Positions 24,181 through 32,801 of a stretch of DNA of 64,000 bases are shown here, one piece after another. The stretch comes from Microbispora sp. NBC_01189 (GTDB lineage: Bacteria > Actinomycetota > Actinomycetes > Streptosporangiales > Streptosporangiaceae): positions 1,332,001 through 1,396,000 of the forward strand of contig NZ_CP108581.1 in the NCBI RefSeq assembly GCF_036010665.1, given 5' to 3'. Both the position numbers and the translations under genes were made by a program. Within the stretch, counting starts at the first letter, position 1. Every line of letters starts with the position of its first letter. The notes beneath the pieces are model-generated. The model ran no database searches. It saw only the letters and a program-made list of their open reading frames with translations, and had not been told where the DNA came from.

Positions 24181-25185
24181 TTAGGCCGCGCCTAGCAGGT
24201 TCTCGATGTCGGCCAGCTCCTCCGGGGTGAGCGGCGGCGCGGCCAGGGCGGCGGCGTTCTGCTCGAACTGCTCCACCGAGCTGGCCCCGACCAGCACGGA
24301 TGTGACCCGCCGATCGCGCAGGATCCACGACAGCGCGAGCTGCGCGAGCGACTGGCCGCGCGCCTGGGCGATCTTGTCGAGGCCGCGCAGGGTGTCCAGC
24401 AGCGCGGGGGTGAGCCGGTCGCGCGTGAGGAAGTGGCCGATCGCCATCCGCGAGTCCGCCGGCACCTCACCGTCGAGGTAGCGCCCGGTCAGCAGGCCCT
24501 GCGCCAGTGGCGAGTAGGCGATGCAGCCCGCCCCGGACCGCTCCAGGACGTCGAGCAGCCCGTCCTCCGCCCAGCGGTCGAGCATCGAGTAACGCGGCTG
24601 GTGGATCAGGAGCGGGGTGCCCAGGTCGCGCAGCACGGCGGCGGCCCGCTCGGTCTCCTCCGCCGAGTAGTTCGAGATGCCCACGTAGAGCGCCTTGCCG
24701 GAGCGCACCGCCGTGTCGAGGGCGCCCATCGTCTCCTCGATCGGGGTGTCCGGGTCGGGGCGGTGGGAGTAGAACACGTCGACGTAGTCGAGGCCCATCC
24801 GGCTCAGCGACCGGTCGAGGCTCGCCAGCAGATACTTGCGCGACCCCCACTCGCCGTACGGGCCCGGCCACATGTCGTAGCCCGCCTTGGTCGAGACGAA
24901 CAGCTCGTCGCGGAAGGGCCGGAAGTCGGCCCGCAGGTGGCGGCCGAAGTTCTCCTCCGCCGAGCCGTACGGCGGACCGTAGTTGTTGGCCAGGTCGAAG
25001 TGCGTGACACCACGGTCGAAGGCGCGGCGCAGGACGGCGCGCTGCACGTCGAACGCGTGGCCGTCGCCGAAGTTGTGCCACAGGCCGAGGGAGATCTCGG
25101 GAAGCAGCACGCCGCTCCTTCCGCTGCGCCGGTACCGCATGTCGTCGTACCGGGCGGGGGCGGGGACGTAGGGGTGCGGGATCAT
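24181..25185 (-). CDS. Aldo/keto reductase, L-glyceraldehyde-3-phosphate reductase type
   Basis: A 334-residue aldo/keto reductase close to the YghZ/Gpr group: MRYRRSGRSGVLLPEISLGLWHNFGD, FDLANNYGPPYGSAEENFG (catalytic Asp and Tyr), VSTKAGYDMWPGPYGEWGSRKYLLASLDQ-like (lysine in STKAG) and YVDVFYSHRPDPDTPIEETM. It would reduce aldehydes with NADPH. The start at ATG 25185 gives the family N-terminus; a downstream ATG at 25140 is possible. It is convergent with nadK with one base between stops. The space 25186-25296 before the next gene shows nothing notable. Confidence 0.9.
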   Translation of the reverse strand: MIPHPYVPAPARYDDMRYRRSGRSGVLLPEISLGLWHNFGDGHAFDVQRAVLRRAFDRGVTHFDLANNYGPPYGSAEENFGRHLRADFRPFRDELFVSTKAGYDMWPGPYGEWGSRKYLLASLDRSLSRMGLDYVDVFYSHRPDPDTPIEETMGALDTAVRSGKALYVGISNYSAEETERAAAVLRDLGTPLLIHQPRYSMLDRWAEDGLLDVLERSGAGCIAYSPLAQGLLTGRYLDGEVPADSRMAIGHFLTRDRLTPALLDTLRGLDKIAQARGQSLAQLALSWILRDRRVTSVLVGASSVEQFEQNAAALAAPPLTPEELADIENLLGAA

Positions 25186-25296
25186 CCGTGACCTTTCGCT
25201 CGTGCGGCCGGGACCGGTCCTTCACCGGCGCCTTCTCCAAGGACTACCAGGAAACCGCACGTGTCGACGGCCGCTCGCCCCCGGGGCCGCCCGCCC

Positions 25297-26082
25297 TCAG
25301 ATCGGGTCCCAGGGAACCGACTCGTAGACCTCGGACAGCGTCCGGGCGAAGTCGTCGTCCACGGGGAGGGCGACGTCGCCGACCCGCCCGACGGGCGCGA
25401 CGCCGCGGGAGTTGGCCACGAAGACCGACCGGTACGACGGCAGGTCGGCCAGCCGCACCGGCCCGCGCCGCGACCCGATCCCGGCCGCCGGGAGGCGGTC
25501 CTCCAGCAGTGCCATGGTGACGCCGCCGAGGCTGGGCGCGTCGGGCCAGAGGACGGACGAGCCGTCGAAGAAGCCGATGTTGGTGACGCCGCCCTCGGCG
25601 ACGGTGCCGTCCGGGCCGGTGAGCAGGACGTCGTCGAAGCCCTCGCGCTCGGCGACCTTCCGGTGGTAGAGCTGGCCGAACCCGCCGACGTGCTTGACGT
25701 GCGCGACGGGCCGCTCGTACGGCACCGGCTTCAGGCGCTGCCACCCGGACGGCGGGGGCGCGGGCGGCAGCACCGCGACGAGGAGGCGCACCGCGTCGCG
25801 GTCCTCCGGCCAGTAGGCCATCACCCGCACCGAGGCGTCGCGCGCGTCGTCGGCGAGAGCGTGCCGGACGCGCTCGCGCACCAGGTCGCCGTCGAGGCCG
25901 GCGCCGAAGAGCTCACGGTTGGCGGCGTCGAGCCGGGCGAGGTGCAGGCCGAGCCCCTGAGTGCGGCCGTTCCTGACCTGCAGGGCGGTGAAGTGGCCGT
26001 AGTTGACGAGTGCGGGATGCCATAGCGCCTCGGCCGTGGGTGGGCGGCCGTCGATCTCGACCCGGAGGAACACGATCTCCAC
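25297..26082 (-). CDS. Class IV PLP-dependent aminotransferase
   Basis: A 261-residue fold-type IV protein of the branched-chain aminotransferase / aminodeoxychorismate lyase group. The PLP lysine is K130 in AHVKHVGGF, and the PLP-stacking glutamate is E163 in VAEGGVTNIGFFDG. SLGGVTMALLEDRL and VFVANSRGVAPVG match the phosphate-binding C-terminal part. It starts at GTG 26082. Neighbouring genes give no pathway clue, so whether it acts as an aminotransferase or lyase is open. Confidence 0.85.
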   Translation of the reverse strand: MEIVFLRVEIDGRPPTAEALWHPALVNYGHFTALQVRNGRTQGLGLHLARLDAANRELFGAGLDGDLVRERVRHALADDARDASVRVMAYWPEDRDAVRLLVAVLPPAPPPSGWQRLKPVPYERPVAHVKHVGGFGQLYHRKVAEREGFDDVLLTGPDGTVAEGGVTNIGFFDGSSVLWPDAPSLGGVTMALLEDRLPAAGIGSRRGPVRLADLPSYRSVFVANSRGVAPVGRVGDVALPVDDDFARTLSEVYESVPWDPI

Positions 26083-26133
26083 GCTACAGGGCCGCCGCCG
26101 GCGGCAGAGGAGGGGACCCGCGGGCGCGCTCCG

Positions 26134-26760
26134 TCAGCGGACGCCCCGGGGGCGGAACTGCACGCTGATCCGGGCGCCGGTCACCGTGGACGACTTCGGG
26201 ACCGCGTGCTCCCAGGTGCGCTGGCAGCTTCCGCCCATGACGACGAGGTCGCCGTGGCCCAGTTCGTGACGCAGCGCCGTGCCCCCGCCGCGCGGGCGCA
26301 GCAGCAGCGGGCGCGGCGTCCCGAACGACAGGATCGCGACCATCGTGTCCTCCACGCTCCCCCGCCCGATCGTGTCGCCGTGCCAGGCGACGCTGTCCCG
26401 GCCGTCGCGGTAGAGGCACATGCCCGCCGTGACGAACCGCTCGCCGAGTTCCTGCTCGTAGTGGACGTTGAGCAGGTCCCTGGCCTCGGCCAGCACCGGG
26501 TCGGGAAGCTCCTCGCCCTCGTCGTAGAACTTCAGCAGCCGGGGCACGTCCACGACCCTGTCGTACATGTGGACGCGTTCGGCGTGCCACGGGACTTCGT
26601 CGCGCAGCCTCTCGAAGAGCGCGTCGGCGCCCTGGACCCAGTGCCGCCGTACGTCGACCCAGGCGCCGCGCTCAAGCGGAGTGCGCCGCACCGAGGCGCC
26701 GAGCGGCCCCATGTGAACATCCTCGCCCCAGTCCAGCAGTGAGGCCTGAAAAGCCGTCAT
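26134..26760 (-). CDS. alkB: AlkB-type 2-oxoglutarate/Fe(II) dioxygenase
   Basis: A 208-residue AlkB-family protein. Iron ligands are H127 and D129 in WHGDTIG and H185 in WEHAVPK; the 2-oxoglutarate arginines are in ARISVQFR (197, 203). These enzymes oxidatively remove alkyl groups from DNA or RNA bases. ATG 26760 lies six bases after TACAAT on the minus strand, so the transcript is probably leaderless. The gene stands alone between an aminotransferase and a membrane protein, without ada or alkA next to it. Confidence 0.9.
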   Translation of the reverse strand: MTAFQASLLDWGEDVHMGPLGASVRRTPLERGAWVDVRRHWVQGADALFERLRDEVPWHAERVHMYDRVVDVPRLLKFYDEGEELPDPVLAEARDLLNVHYEQELGERFVTAGMCLYRDGRDSVAWHGDTIGRGSVEDTMVAILSFGTPRPLLLRPRGGGTALRHELGHGDLVVMGGSCQRTWEHAVPKSSTVTGARISVQFRPRGVR

Positions 26761-26765
26761 GACTC

Positions 26766-26771
26766 CATTGT
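26766..26771 (-). promoter_or_regulatory. -10 hexamer of a probable leaderless alkB promoter
   Basis: TACAAT (minus strand) ends six bases before the ATG at 26760, placing the likely transcription start on the ATG. A clear -35 is not seen; the area to 26789 is unusually AT-rich for this window. Confidence 0.45.
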
Positions 26772-26789
26772 ATTAGAACAGTCATTCGA

Positions 26790-27422
26790 TCATGATCGGC
26801 TCGCCCGCCACAGGGCGACCGCGAGCCAGGCGCCGCCGATCGCCAGCAGCAGGCCGTGGGCGACCCGCACCGCCGGCGAACCGAAGAACTGGGGGATGAA
26901 CAGCGCCATGCCCGCGGCCAGCGGGGCGCCGCTCCACCGGGGCAGGGTCCCCGACCGTCCGGCGGCGACGGCGGCCAGGACGGCACCGGCGCCGAGCAGC
27001 ACGAGCCCGGCCGCGAACATCGTGATCGCCACCGGACCGAAGCGGAACTCGTCCACCAGCGCCAGCAGCGAGACGTCGTTGTCCCGCACCGCCCGCGCGC
27101 CGATGACGTTGAGCCCGAAGTCCTCCGCGCCGTAGTACGGCAGCGTGAGGCCGGCCCCGATCCAGGTCACCACCGCCGCCCGCAGGGCGAGGGGACGGCC
27201 GAGCACCAGGTGGAGACCGAGAGCCCCCAGCGCGAGCAGGACGAACCCGAGCATCCCGAACAGGTGCGCCGCGACCCAGGCGGGCGACGCCATCGTCGCG
27301 GCCCCGGACAGCGCCGTCTCGTCCCCGTACGGCCGGACCAGCGGATAGAGGAGGAACAGGATTCCGGCCACGAGAAAGGACAGCCCGGTCAATCGGGCAC
27401 GGGCAGGCAGGGCGGCGTTCAT
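26790..27422 (-). CDS. Multi-spanning membrane protein, function unknown
   Basis: A 210-residue protein with about six hydrophobic helices (LTGLSFLVAGILFLLYPLV, LFGMLGFVLLALGALGLHLVL, ITMFAAGLVLLGAGAVLAAVA, GLLLAIGGAWLAVALW). ATG 27422 is preceded by GGAG at a spacing of seven; the frame extends to 27476 without a better start. I do not recognise a named family. A perfect palindrome 47 bp upstream (27469-27483) suggests repressor control, although no regulator gene is adjacent. Confidence 0.7.
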   Translation of the reverse strand: MNAALPARARLTGLSFLVAGILFLLYPLVRPYGDETALSGAATMASPAWVAAHLFGMLGFVLLALGALGLHLVLGRPLALRAAVVTWIGAGLTLPYYGAEDFGLNVIGARAVRDNDVSLLALVDEFRFGPVAITMFAAGLVLLGAGAVLAAVAAGRSGTLPRWSGAPLAAGMALFIPQFFGSPAVRVAHGLLLAIGGAWLAVALWRASRS

Positions 27423-27468
27423 GGGGGGGCTCCATCGGCGAGCAGAGATTGGGACATCGCTCCGTTTC

Positions 27469-27483
27469 GAGAGCAATGCTCTC
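27469..27483. promoter_or_regulatory. Palindrome GAGAGCA-A-TGCTCTC
   Basis: Perfect 7-bp arms around one base, upstream of the membrane protein gene at 26790-27422. The form is typical of TetR-type operators. Confidence 0.5.
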
Positions 27484-27850
27484 TCTTACAACTGCCGATG
27501 TCAACACAGCCTTCTGCTCTCGAATCCCGCTCGACAGCTGTCAGGAGCGCCCATACCGGGCGCGGCCAGGTGGAGCCCGTGCCGCCGACCACCACCGCAC
27601 TGGGCAAGACCCCGTGCGCTCCCCCACGCGGAGAGGCCGGGCCGACAGCACGTCGTGTCTCGTCTTTCGAGGACGCGACCCTCAGGATATTTCCCAATAA
27701 AGCACCATATGGATTGACTTGTCTGCGCGGCCTCCGTTGCCGAATAGATATTCACGGTTGCAACCATTCGGAAGCGCACACGCGCCCAACACCGTTACAC
27801 CAGTGACCAGGAAACGGTTACGCGCCCCCCACGAAGAGACGGTGCACTTG
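27484..27850. other. Intergenic stretch without a supported gene
   Basis: About 370 bp with lower GC than its surroundings between 27680 and 27790 (for example GGATATTTCCCAATAAAG). It probably holds divergent promoters for the membrane protein and the HsdR-N-like gene. Open frames here have poor third-position GC and no recognisable content. Confidence 0.5.
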
Positions 27851-28639
27851 ATGAGTGATCAAACGTCCGAGGCCCTCGCCGCATCGGAGACATCCGCCTC
27901 CGTCATCGGCCACGCGAGCGACGCGCGCGAGGCCCGGAAGTCGTCCCCGGCACCCAGGACCATGCCGAAATGGGAATCCGAGGCGCGCAATCGCATTCGT
28001 ACGGCGATCCGCCGGTACGGCAAGCCGCTCAGCGACCTCATTGCCCGCGACGCCAACGAGGGTGACACCCGTCTGCTCGTCACCGACTTCCTCTGCGAAG
28101 GCCTGGGGTACGACAAATACGAAGACCTCACGACGGAATACCAGGTGAAGGGAGAATTCGCCGACTACGGCATACGCGTGGACAAGCAGCTCGCCGCGTT
28201 CATCGAGGTCAAGCGGTGCACGCAGAAGCTGGGCGTCAAACATCTGCGGCAGGTGCAGATGTACGCGGTGAACGAGGGCGTCGAATGGATGGTCCTGACG
28301 AACGGACAGGTGTGGCAGGTCTATCACCTGACCGGCGGCCTCCCGGTCGTCGTCGACCTGGCCCTGGATGTCGACCTCCTCGACGAGGGCGGGTCGGCCG
28401 GGAAGGCCGACGCGCTCTTCTACCTCAGCAAGGAGGCGTTCAAGCGCCGCCTCATAGACGACCTGTGGAAGGCCCGCGCGGCGACGGCCCCGAAGTCCCT
28501 CGTGCGAGTCCTCCTCACGCCGGTGATCCTCGACGCCGTACGGAAGGAACTGCGGCGGCAGACGGGACACAACGCGGACGAGAAGGAGATCGAGCGCATC
28601 CTCCAGGCAGAGGTCCTTCGCTCCGATCTCCTCGTCTGA
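27851..28639 (+). CDS. Stand-alone HsdR-N-like PD-(D/E)xK nuclease-domain protein
   Basis: A 262-residue protein. Residues about 45-165 follow the N-terminal nuclease domain of type I restriction HsdR subunits: RLLVTDFLCEGLGYDKYEDLTTEY, then D105 in FADYGIRVDKQLAAFIEVKRC with E119 and K121 completing PD-(D/E)xK, and LRQVQMYAVNEGVEWMVLTNG. There is no helicase motor and no HsdM/HsdS partner nearby. It could be a nuclease or a DNA-binding remnant. Residues 1-40 are polar and probably disordered. ATG 27851 has only a weak ribosome site. It opens a 19-kb accessory stretch rich in regulators and conflict-type domains. Confidence 0.8.
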   Translation: MSDQTSEALAASETSASVIGHASDAREARKSSPAPRTMPKWESEARNRIRTAIRRYGKPLSDLIARDANEGDTRLLVTDFLCEGLGYDKYEDLTTEYQVKGEFADYGIRVDKQLAAFIEVKRCTQKLGVKHLRQVQMYAVNEGVEWMVLTNGQVWQVYHLTGGLPVVVDLALDVDLLDEGGSAGKADALFYLSKEAFKRRLIDDLWKARAATAPKSLVRVLLTPVILDAVRKELRRQTGHNADEKEIERILQAEVLRSDLLV

Positions 28640-28667
28640 CGGCACGGCCGCCGATTGCGCCTCCCGA

Positions 28668-29027
28668 TCACCCGGCGGTGGTGGAGTCCGCGGCGATCGG
28701 GGCGAGGTCTGCGACGATTTCGGCGGTCACCTCCTCCTGGGCGGTCAGGGCGGCGGCGAGGCCCTCGGGGTCGTCGGCGTCGAGCGTCATCGCACACCCC
28801 CTCCGGATGGCTTCCAGATCGACCGCCCCGCGCCTGGTGGCCCACCAGCGGCCGGCGTCCGACCGCCAGATGATCCAGCCGGCGTGGACTCGCGCGATGT
28901 CCTCCAACGTGGTCATGTCACCCATCTCCAACGGCTGCTCGCGGAAGTGGGCCAAGTCAAGCGCGTCGGCGAGGGAGGCGGTATCAGCCAGGGGACGTCC
29001 AATCACAGCCAGTAGCCGCGCGAACAC
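28668..29027 (-). CDS. Small WRSDAGRW-motif protein, divergent from XRE regulator
   Basis: A 119-residue protein if read from GTG 29027, which has GGGAG five bases upstream; ATG 28916 would give 82 residues. The core HAGWIIWRSDAGRWWATRRG is shared with the protein at 62273-62515 (YAGRWSVWRSDAGRWYATR), and both continue with a leucine/methionine-containing segment and an L..L..QE end. I know no function for this family; small acidic partners of XRE regulators are common in actinomycetes, and this one is 85 bp from such a gene on the other strand. Partnership with that regulator is inference. Confidence 0.65.
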   Translation of the reverse strand: MFARLLAVIGRPLADTASLADALDLAHFREQPLEMGDMTTLEDIARVHAGWIIWRSDAGRWWATRRGAVDLEAIRRGCAMTLDADDPEGLAAALTAQEEVTAEIVADLAPIAADSTTAG

Positions 29028-29112
29028 GGAAACTCCCGTAGTGTCAGCGTGTCATGCCGACGCAGCGTGCACGCGGTCGCGCGAGAAGCGGTCATGCGAG
29101 GAGGGGTGCGAC

Positions 29113-30453
29113 ATGCCGGCCAGCCACCGTCATCCGCCGAATCGCCGGCTCGCATGGGAACGCCTGCAGCGCGGGTGGTCCTACGAGGAAGTGTGCGAAC
29201 GCATCCGTACGGCCATGCGGTCGTGCGGGGAGAAGGACACGGGCCTGACGGCGAACACCGTCCGCCGGTGGGAGACCGGCGAACGGTGGCCGGACCCGCG
29301 CTACCGCAAGCATCTCGTGACGATTTTCGGCATGTCCGCGAGCGAACTGGGACTGCTCACCTCCGACGAGATGGCCATGCGGCCGGTGACGGATGTGGTG
29401 GACGAGATTGGGAGGCTGCTGAGCATGATCACCGCAGACGGCATCGACCGTTCCACGTTCCTGCGGAACCTCTTCGGCGCGGGCGTGCTCGCCCCGCTGC
29501 TCGGCGAGGGCGGCGAGCGTCTCCCGGCGGCGGTGGAGCGCGGGCGCGGGGTCGACGCCGAGTCGGCCGAGGCGTTCGCCCGGGTCGTCGACCGGCAGGC
29601 CGCGCTCTACTGGACCTCGCCCCCGGAGGAGATCTTCCAGGCGTCGGTGGCCCACACCCGGCTCGGCACGAGCCTGTTGCGCGCCGCTCCGGAGGGAGCG
29701 GTGCGGCAGACGCTCGCCGAGGCGGCCGCGCGCTCGGCCCTGCTGTCCGGCCGGGTGGCCTTCTTCGACCTGGAGGAATGTCACACGGCCGCGCGGCTGT
29801 TCCGGCTGGCCCTTTCGGCGACGCGGGAGTGCGGAGACCACCAGCTCGCCGCCGCCGTGCTCGCCCACGCGGCCTTCGTCCCCGGCTTCGGCGGCCGCCG
29901 CTCCGACGCGCTGGGGTTACTCGACGCGGCGTTCGCGCACGCCTGGCACGGCGTCGGCCCGCTGACCAGGGCGTGGCTCCACTGCGTCGCCTCGGAGATC
30001 ACCGCCCGGTGCGGCGAGCCCAAGGAGTGCATGCGGCACATCGACCGGGCCGACCAGATGGTCGACACGAGGGGGGAAGACCCTCCCTGGCTGGACTTCT
30101 TCGAGCGCGCCCGGCTCGACGGCTTCGCCGGATACAGCGCGCTCACCGCCGGCCAGCACGAGGAGGCGGCCCGCCGGCTGCGCACGGCGCTCGATCATCT
30201 CGGACCGAACGGCGGCAAACAGCGCTCGGTGCTGTTCGCCGACCTCGCCGCCGCACATGCCCCGGCCGACGGCGACCAGGCCGCCGAGCACCTCAGGCGG
30301 GCCGTCGACGCGCTGGAGGAGCACTGGTACGCGATCGGCCACGAGCGCGTCCGCGGGGTCCTGGACGCGCTGCCGCCCGCGGCGGCGACGCGGCAACTCG
30401 GCGAACGGCTGACGGACCTCGGCCGCGCCAGGCTCCCCGAGCTCACGATGTGA
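29113..30453 (+). CDS. XRE-family HTH regulator with TPR-like C-terminal region
   Basis: A 446-residue protein. Residues about 10-75 are an XRE-type helix-turn-helix (NRRLAWERLQRGWSYEEVCERI, TANTVRRWETGERWPDPRYRKHL). The rest is an alpha-helical repeat region with TPR-like pairs (AARLFRLALSATRECGDHQLAAAVLAHAAF, HEEAARRLRTALDHLG, AAEHLRRAVDALEEHW). This layout is common in Streptomyces regulators linked to small DUF397-like partners. ATG 29113 follows GAGGAGGGG. It is divergent from the WRSDAGRW gene. The C-terminal region probably senses a ligand or peptide. Confidence 0.82.
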   Translation: MPASHRHPPNRRLAWERLQRGWSYEEVCERIRTAMRSCGEKDTGLTANTVRRWETGERWPDPRYRKHLVTIFGMSASELGLLTSDEMAMRPVTDVVDEIGRLLSMITADGIDRSTFLRNLFGAGVLAPLLGEGGERLPAAVERGRGVDAESAEAFARVVDRQAALYWTSPPEEIFQASVAHTRLGTSLLRAAPEGAVRQTLAEAAARSALLSGRVAFFDLEECHTAARLFRLALSATRECGDHQLAAAVLAHAAFVPGFGGRRSDALGLLDAAFAHAWHGVGPLTRAWLHCVASEITARCGEPKECMRHIDRADQMVDTRGEDPPWLDFFERARLDGFAGYSALTAGQHEEAARRLRTALDHLGPNGGKQRSVLFADLAAAHAPADGDQAAEHLRRAVDALEEHWYAIGHERVRGVLDALPPAAATRQLGERLTDLGRARLPELTM

Positions 30454-30469
30454 CCGGCGGGCTGAGCCG

Positions 30470-31123
30470 TCAGTCGCCGTTGTGCTTGCGGACCAGGGCG
30501 GGTAACTCGTCGAGTGAGTCGACGCGGAACAGGCACGCCCGGGTCACCTTCTCGTCCCGGACGACGTGCCCCCAGGGGCCTCGCTGCACGAGGGCGGTGC
30601 GCAGCCCGGCCCGCTGGGCGGGCCGGATGTCGTTGTCGAGCCGGTCGCCCACGTAGAGAACCGACTCCGCGGGGCAGCCGGCCTCCGCCACCACGCGCTC
30701 GAAGAAGGCCGGGGCGGGCTTCTCCACGCCCCAGCCGTCGGAGGTGCCGATCACGTCCACGGGCAGGCCGAGGGTGCGCAGGATGCTTTCGGCGCGGGAG
30801 GTCTGGTTGCCGGCGAGCCCGACGCGCAGCCCCATCTCCCGCAGTTCGGCGAGGCACGGCCGCGCGTCGGGATAGAGGTTCTCCTCGCCGAAGGTCTCGG
30901 CGTGCCCCTCCCGGGCCCGGCGCTCCCGCTCGGCGTGGAGGTCGAACCCCGGCCGGAAGTGCTGGAAGGTCTCCCGGTAGTCCCCGCCGCGGGCGATGAC
31001 GGCGCCGAACACGGCGGAGAAGGTGTGCCGCGGCACTCCGAGCCAGTCGGCCCAGGTGCCGTACTCCCGGGTCTCGTCCACGAGGGTCTCCCCGACGTCG
31101 AAGAAGACGGCCTCCAGCCGCAT
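30470..31123 (-). CDS. HAD-superfamily hydrolase
   Basis: About 217 residues with HAD motif I FFDVGETLVDE (first Asp kept, second acidic position replaced by Gly as in the FDVGGTL subgroup), motif II GLAGNQTS, motif III lysine in VEKPAPAFF and motif IV YVGDRLDNDIRPA. It is a predicted phosphatase of HAD subfamily IA. ATG 31123 is preceded by GGAGGTGCCG, better than GTG 31129. It is convergent with the XRE regulator gene, 16 bp apart. Substrate not predictable. Confidence 0.87.
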   Translation of the reverse strand: MRLEAVFFDVGETLVDETREYGTWADWLGVPRHTFSAVFGAVIARGGDYRETFQHFRPGFDLHAERERRAREGHAETFGEENLYPDARPCLAELREMGLRVGLAGNQTSRAESILRTLGLPVDVIGTSDGWGVEKPAPAFFERVVAEAGCPAESVLYVGDRLDNDIRPAQRAGLRTALVQRGPWGHVVRDEKVTRACLFRVDSLDELPALVRKHNGD

Positions 31124-31129
31124 CGGCAC

Positions 31130-31455
31130 CTCCAGTCACTCGCGTTTCGAGAACGATACGCGGACGCCGGGGTTTCACTGCCCTCGTACGAGGACCGGAA
31201 GCACCACAGGGCGCCGCCAGTACGAGGCGCGGATAGCGAAGAACGTCACGGAGGGTGGCCGAGTTGTGCGAAAACTGTGACGGCTGGCGCTTGATCGGCC
31301 AAACTGGATGCCGCACAACCCCCAGAAAAGGCGATGGGGAGAGGCCCTTCCGGGCGACTCCCCTGCCTAAGTTCTCTTGAGATTACTTCCCCTGCGCGCT
31401 GTGCGCAACCAGTAACGCGGCGGTCACGCGGCCGAACCGAAAGGATCGGACACCG
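31130..31455. other. Intergenic region with an interrupted hairpin
   Basis: No supported gene. At 31336-31363 the sequence folds as GGGGAG / GCCC with a TTCC loop and matching GGGC / CTCCCC, separated by a 2-nt internal bulge on each side. It precedes the frameshifted HEPN gene by about 90 bp and may be a terminator or leader element. Confidence 0.45.
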
Positions 31456-32676
31456 ATGCGAGCCGCCACCGCAAGACCGGAGACCGGCACCCTGGTCAAC
31501 GCCCGGGTGCAGGAACTGCTGGAGTCCTGGCGGCCCTGGCATCGCCGGCTGTGGGATGTGGGCACCGTGCTCGCGCTGCGCGAAGCCGTGGAGGCGGCTG
31601 AGTGGGTGGGACGCCATGTTCTCTCGCAGGGCTCCCTGGCCTGGTACGCACGCGAGTCGCTGCTGCGGAGACTCAAGACCGACAGTGCGCTGGGCGACGG
31701 GCAGATTCGCCGGATTTCCTCCGCCAGGAGATCAAGTCGCGGCTGGACGCGTCGGCCGGCTCGGTGGACCTGATCGATCTTCTCCTGGACCTGGAGTCAC
31801 GTGGCGATCAGGAGTACGAGGGGCTGATCGTCATCCAGGACAAGGTGCCCGCCCCGCAAGTGGCGAGCAAGTCGCCCCATTGGTTGTCGAGAGAAGAGGT
31901 CAGCCACCGGCTGGGAACCGCTTACCCGCACGTCGAGCATGTACGAGCAAGTGGAGGGCTGCTCTTTCGCGTACGGGCGCGTGACCATGTCTCGGCGGTG
32001 CAGCAGGTGACCGAGCTGTTCGACCGGGTGCGCAACAGGGTGCGGTACCGGCGCGGGCAGACGGCGCTGGACGTCTATCCCCAGGTGTTCCTCACCGGCC
32101 TGGCGGAGCCTCAGGACTTCCGGCGGGGCGATCCGGCGGTCACCGTGCTCTCCCTGGAGCGGGTGGGCGTGCTCTACGACCTGCCCGACTCCGGCGCCCA
32201 CGGCCTGCTGCTACGACCCCCGCATCCGTGAGGGTGACCCGCGCCTACGGCGCGACCTCGACGCGATCGGCGGCAACAACCGGGAACGGGTACGGCGCAT
32301 GGTGCGGTGGCTGGCCGCCGACCCGGTCGTCCACCTGGACGATCCGGTGACGACGGCGGCCCTCGGGCGGATGCGTGAACTGGCCGCCGCGCCGTCCGTG
32401 ACGCTCAGCCGCGTGCAGCGTTATCTGCGCGGCTGCTTCCGGCGCCTCTATCGCCAGCGCAACATCGTGCTGCACGGCGGATCGACACGCTCGATCGCGC
32501 TGCCGTCGACCGTACGGACGGCGGGGCCGCTCGTCGGGGCCGCGCTCGACCGGCTCGCGCACGGCCACGCGGTCTCCGGTGTGGCGCCGCTCGACATGGC
32601 CGGCCGGGCGGAGCTGGCACTGCGGGTGGTGGAGGACGCCGACGGCTGGGGCCTGCACGAACTGCTCGGCTCCTGA
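31456..32676 (+). pseudogene. HEPN-type protein gene with two compensating frameshifts
   Basis: Three consecutive frame segments read as one protein of about 405 residues: 31456 to about 31700 in frame 1, about 31700 to 32215 in another frame (DFLRQEIKSRLDASAGSVDLIDLLLDLESRGD), then back to frame 1 to 32676 (REGDPRLRRDLDAIGGNN onward). The likely breaks are a missing G at the GGG run 31699-31701 and an extra C in the C5 run 32217-32221. The last segment contains RQRNIVLHGG (RNIVLH at 32458-32475), the R-x4-H signature of HEPN RNases. If intact it would be a candidate RNase or abortive-infection-type protein; the breaks may be real decay or sequencing error at homopolymers. Confidence 0.65.
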
Positions 32677-32801
32677 GACCGCCATGAGGCCGTCTGACCA
32701 TTTACTTCAGGGAATCGACCAGATTAAATCTTTATTTCCAGATCCATGGTGGTCTGGGGCACAAGCGGTGTCGTGCCAGAGCGTACGAGGAGTGGTGCCC
32801 G

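Noticed and set aside
27851-28639. Type I restriction system
   Set aside because: Only the HsdR N-terminal domain is present; no motor, HsdM or HsdS.
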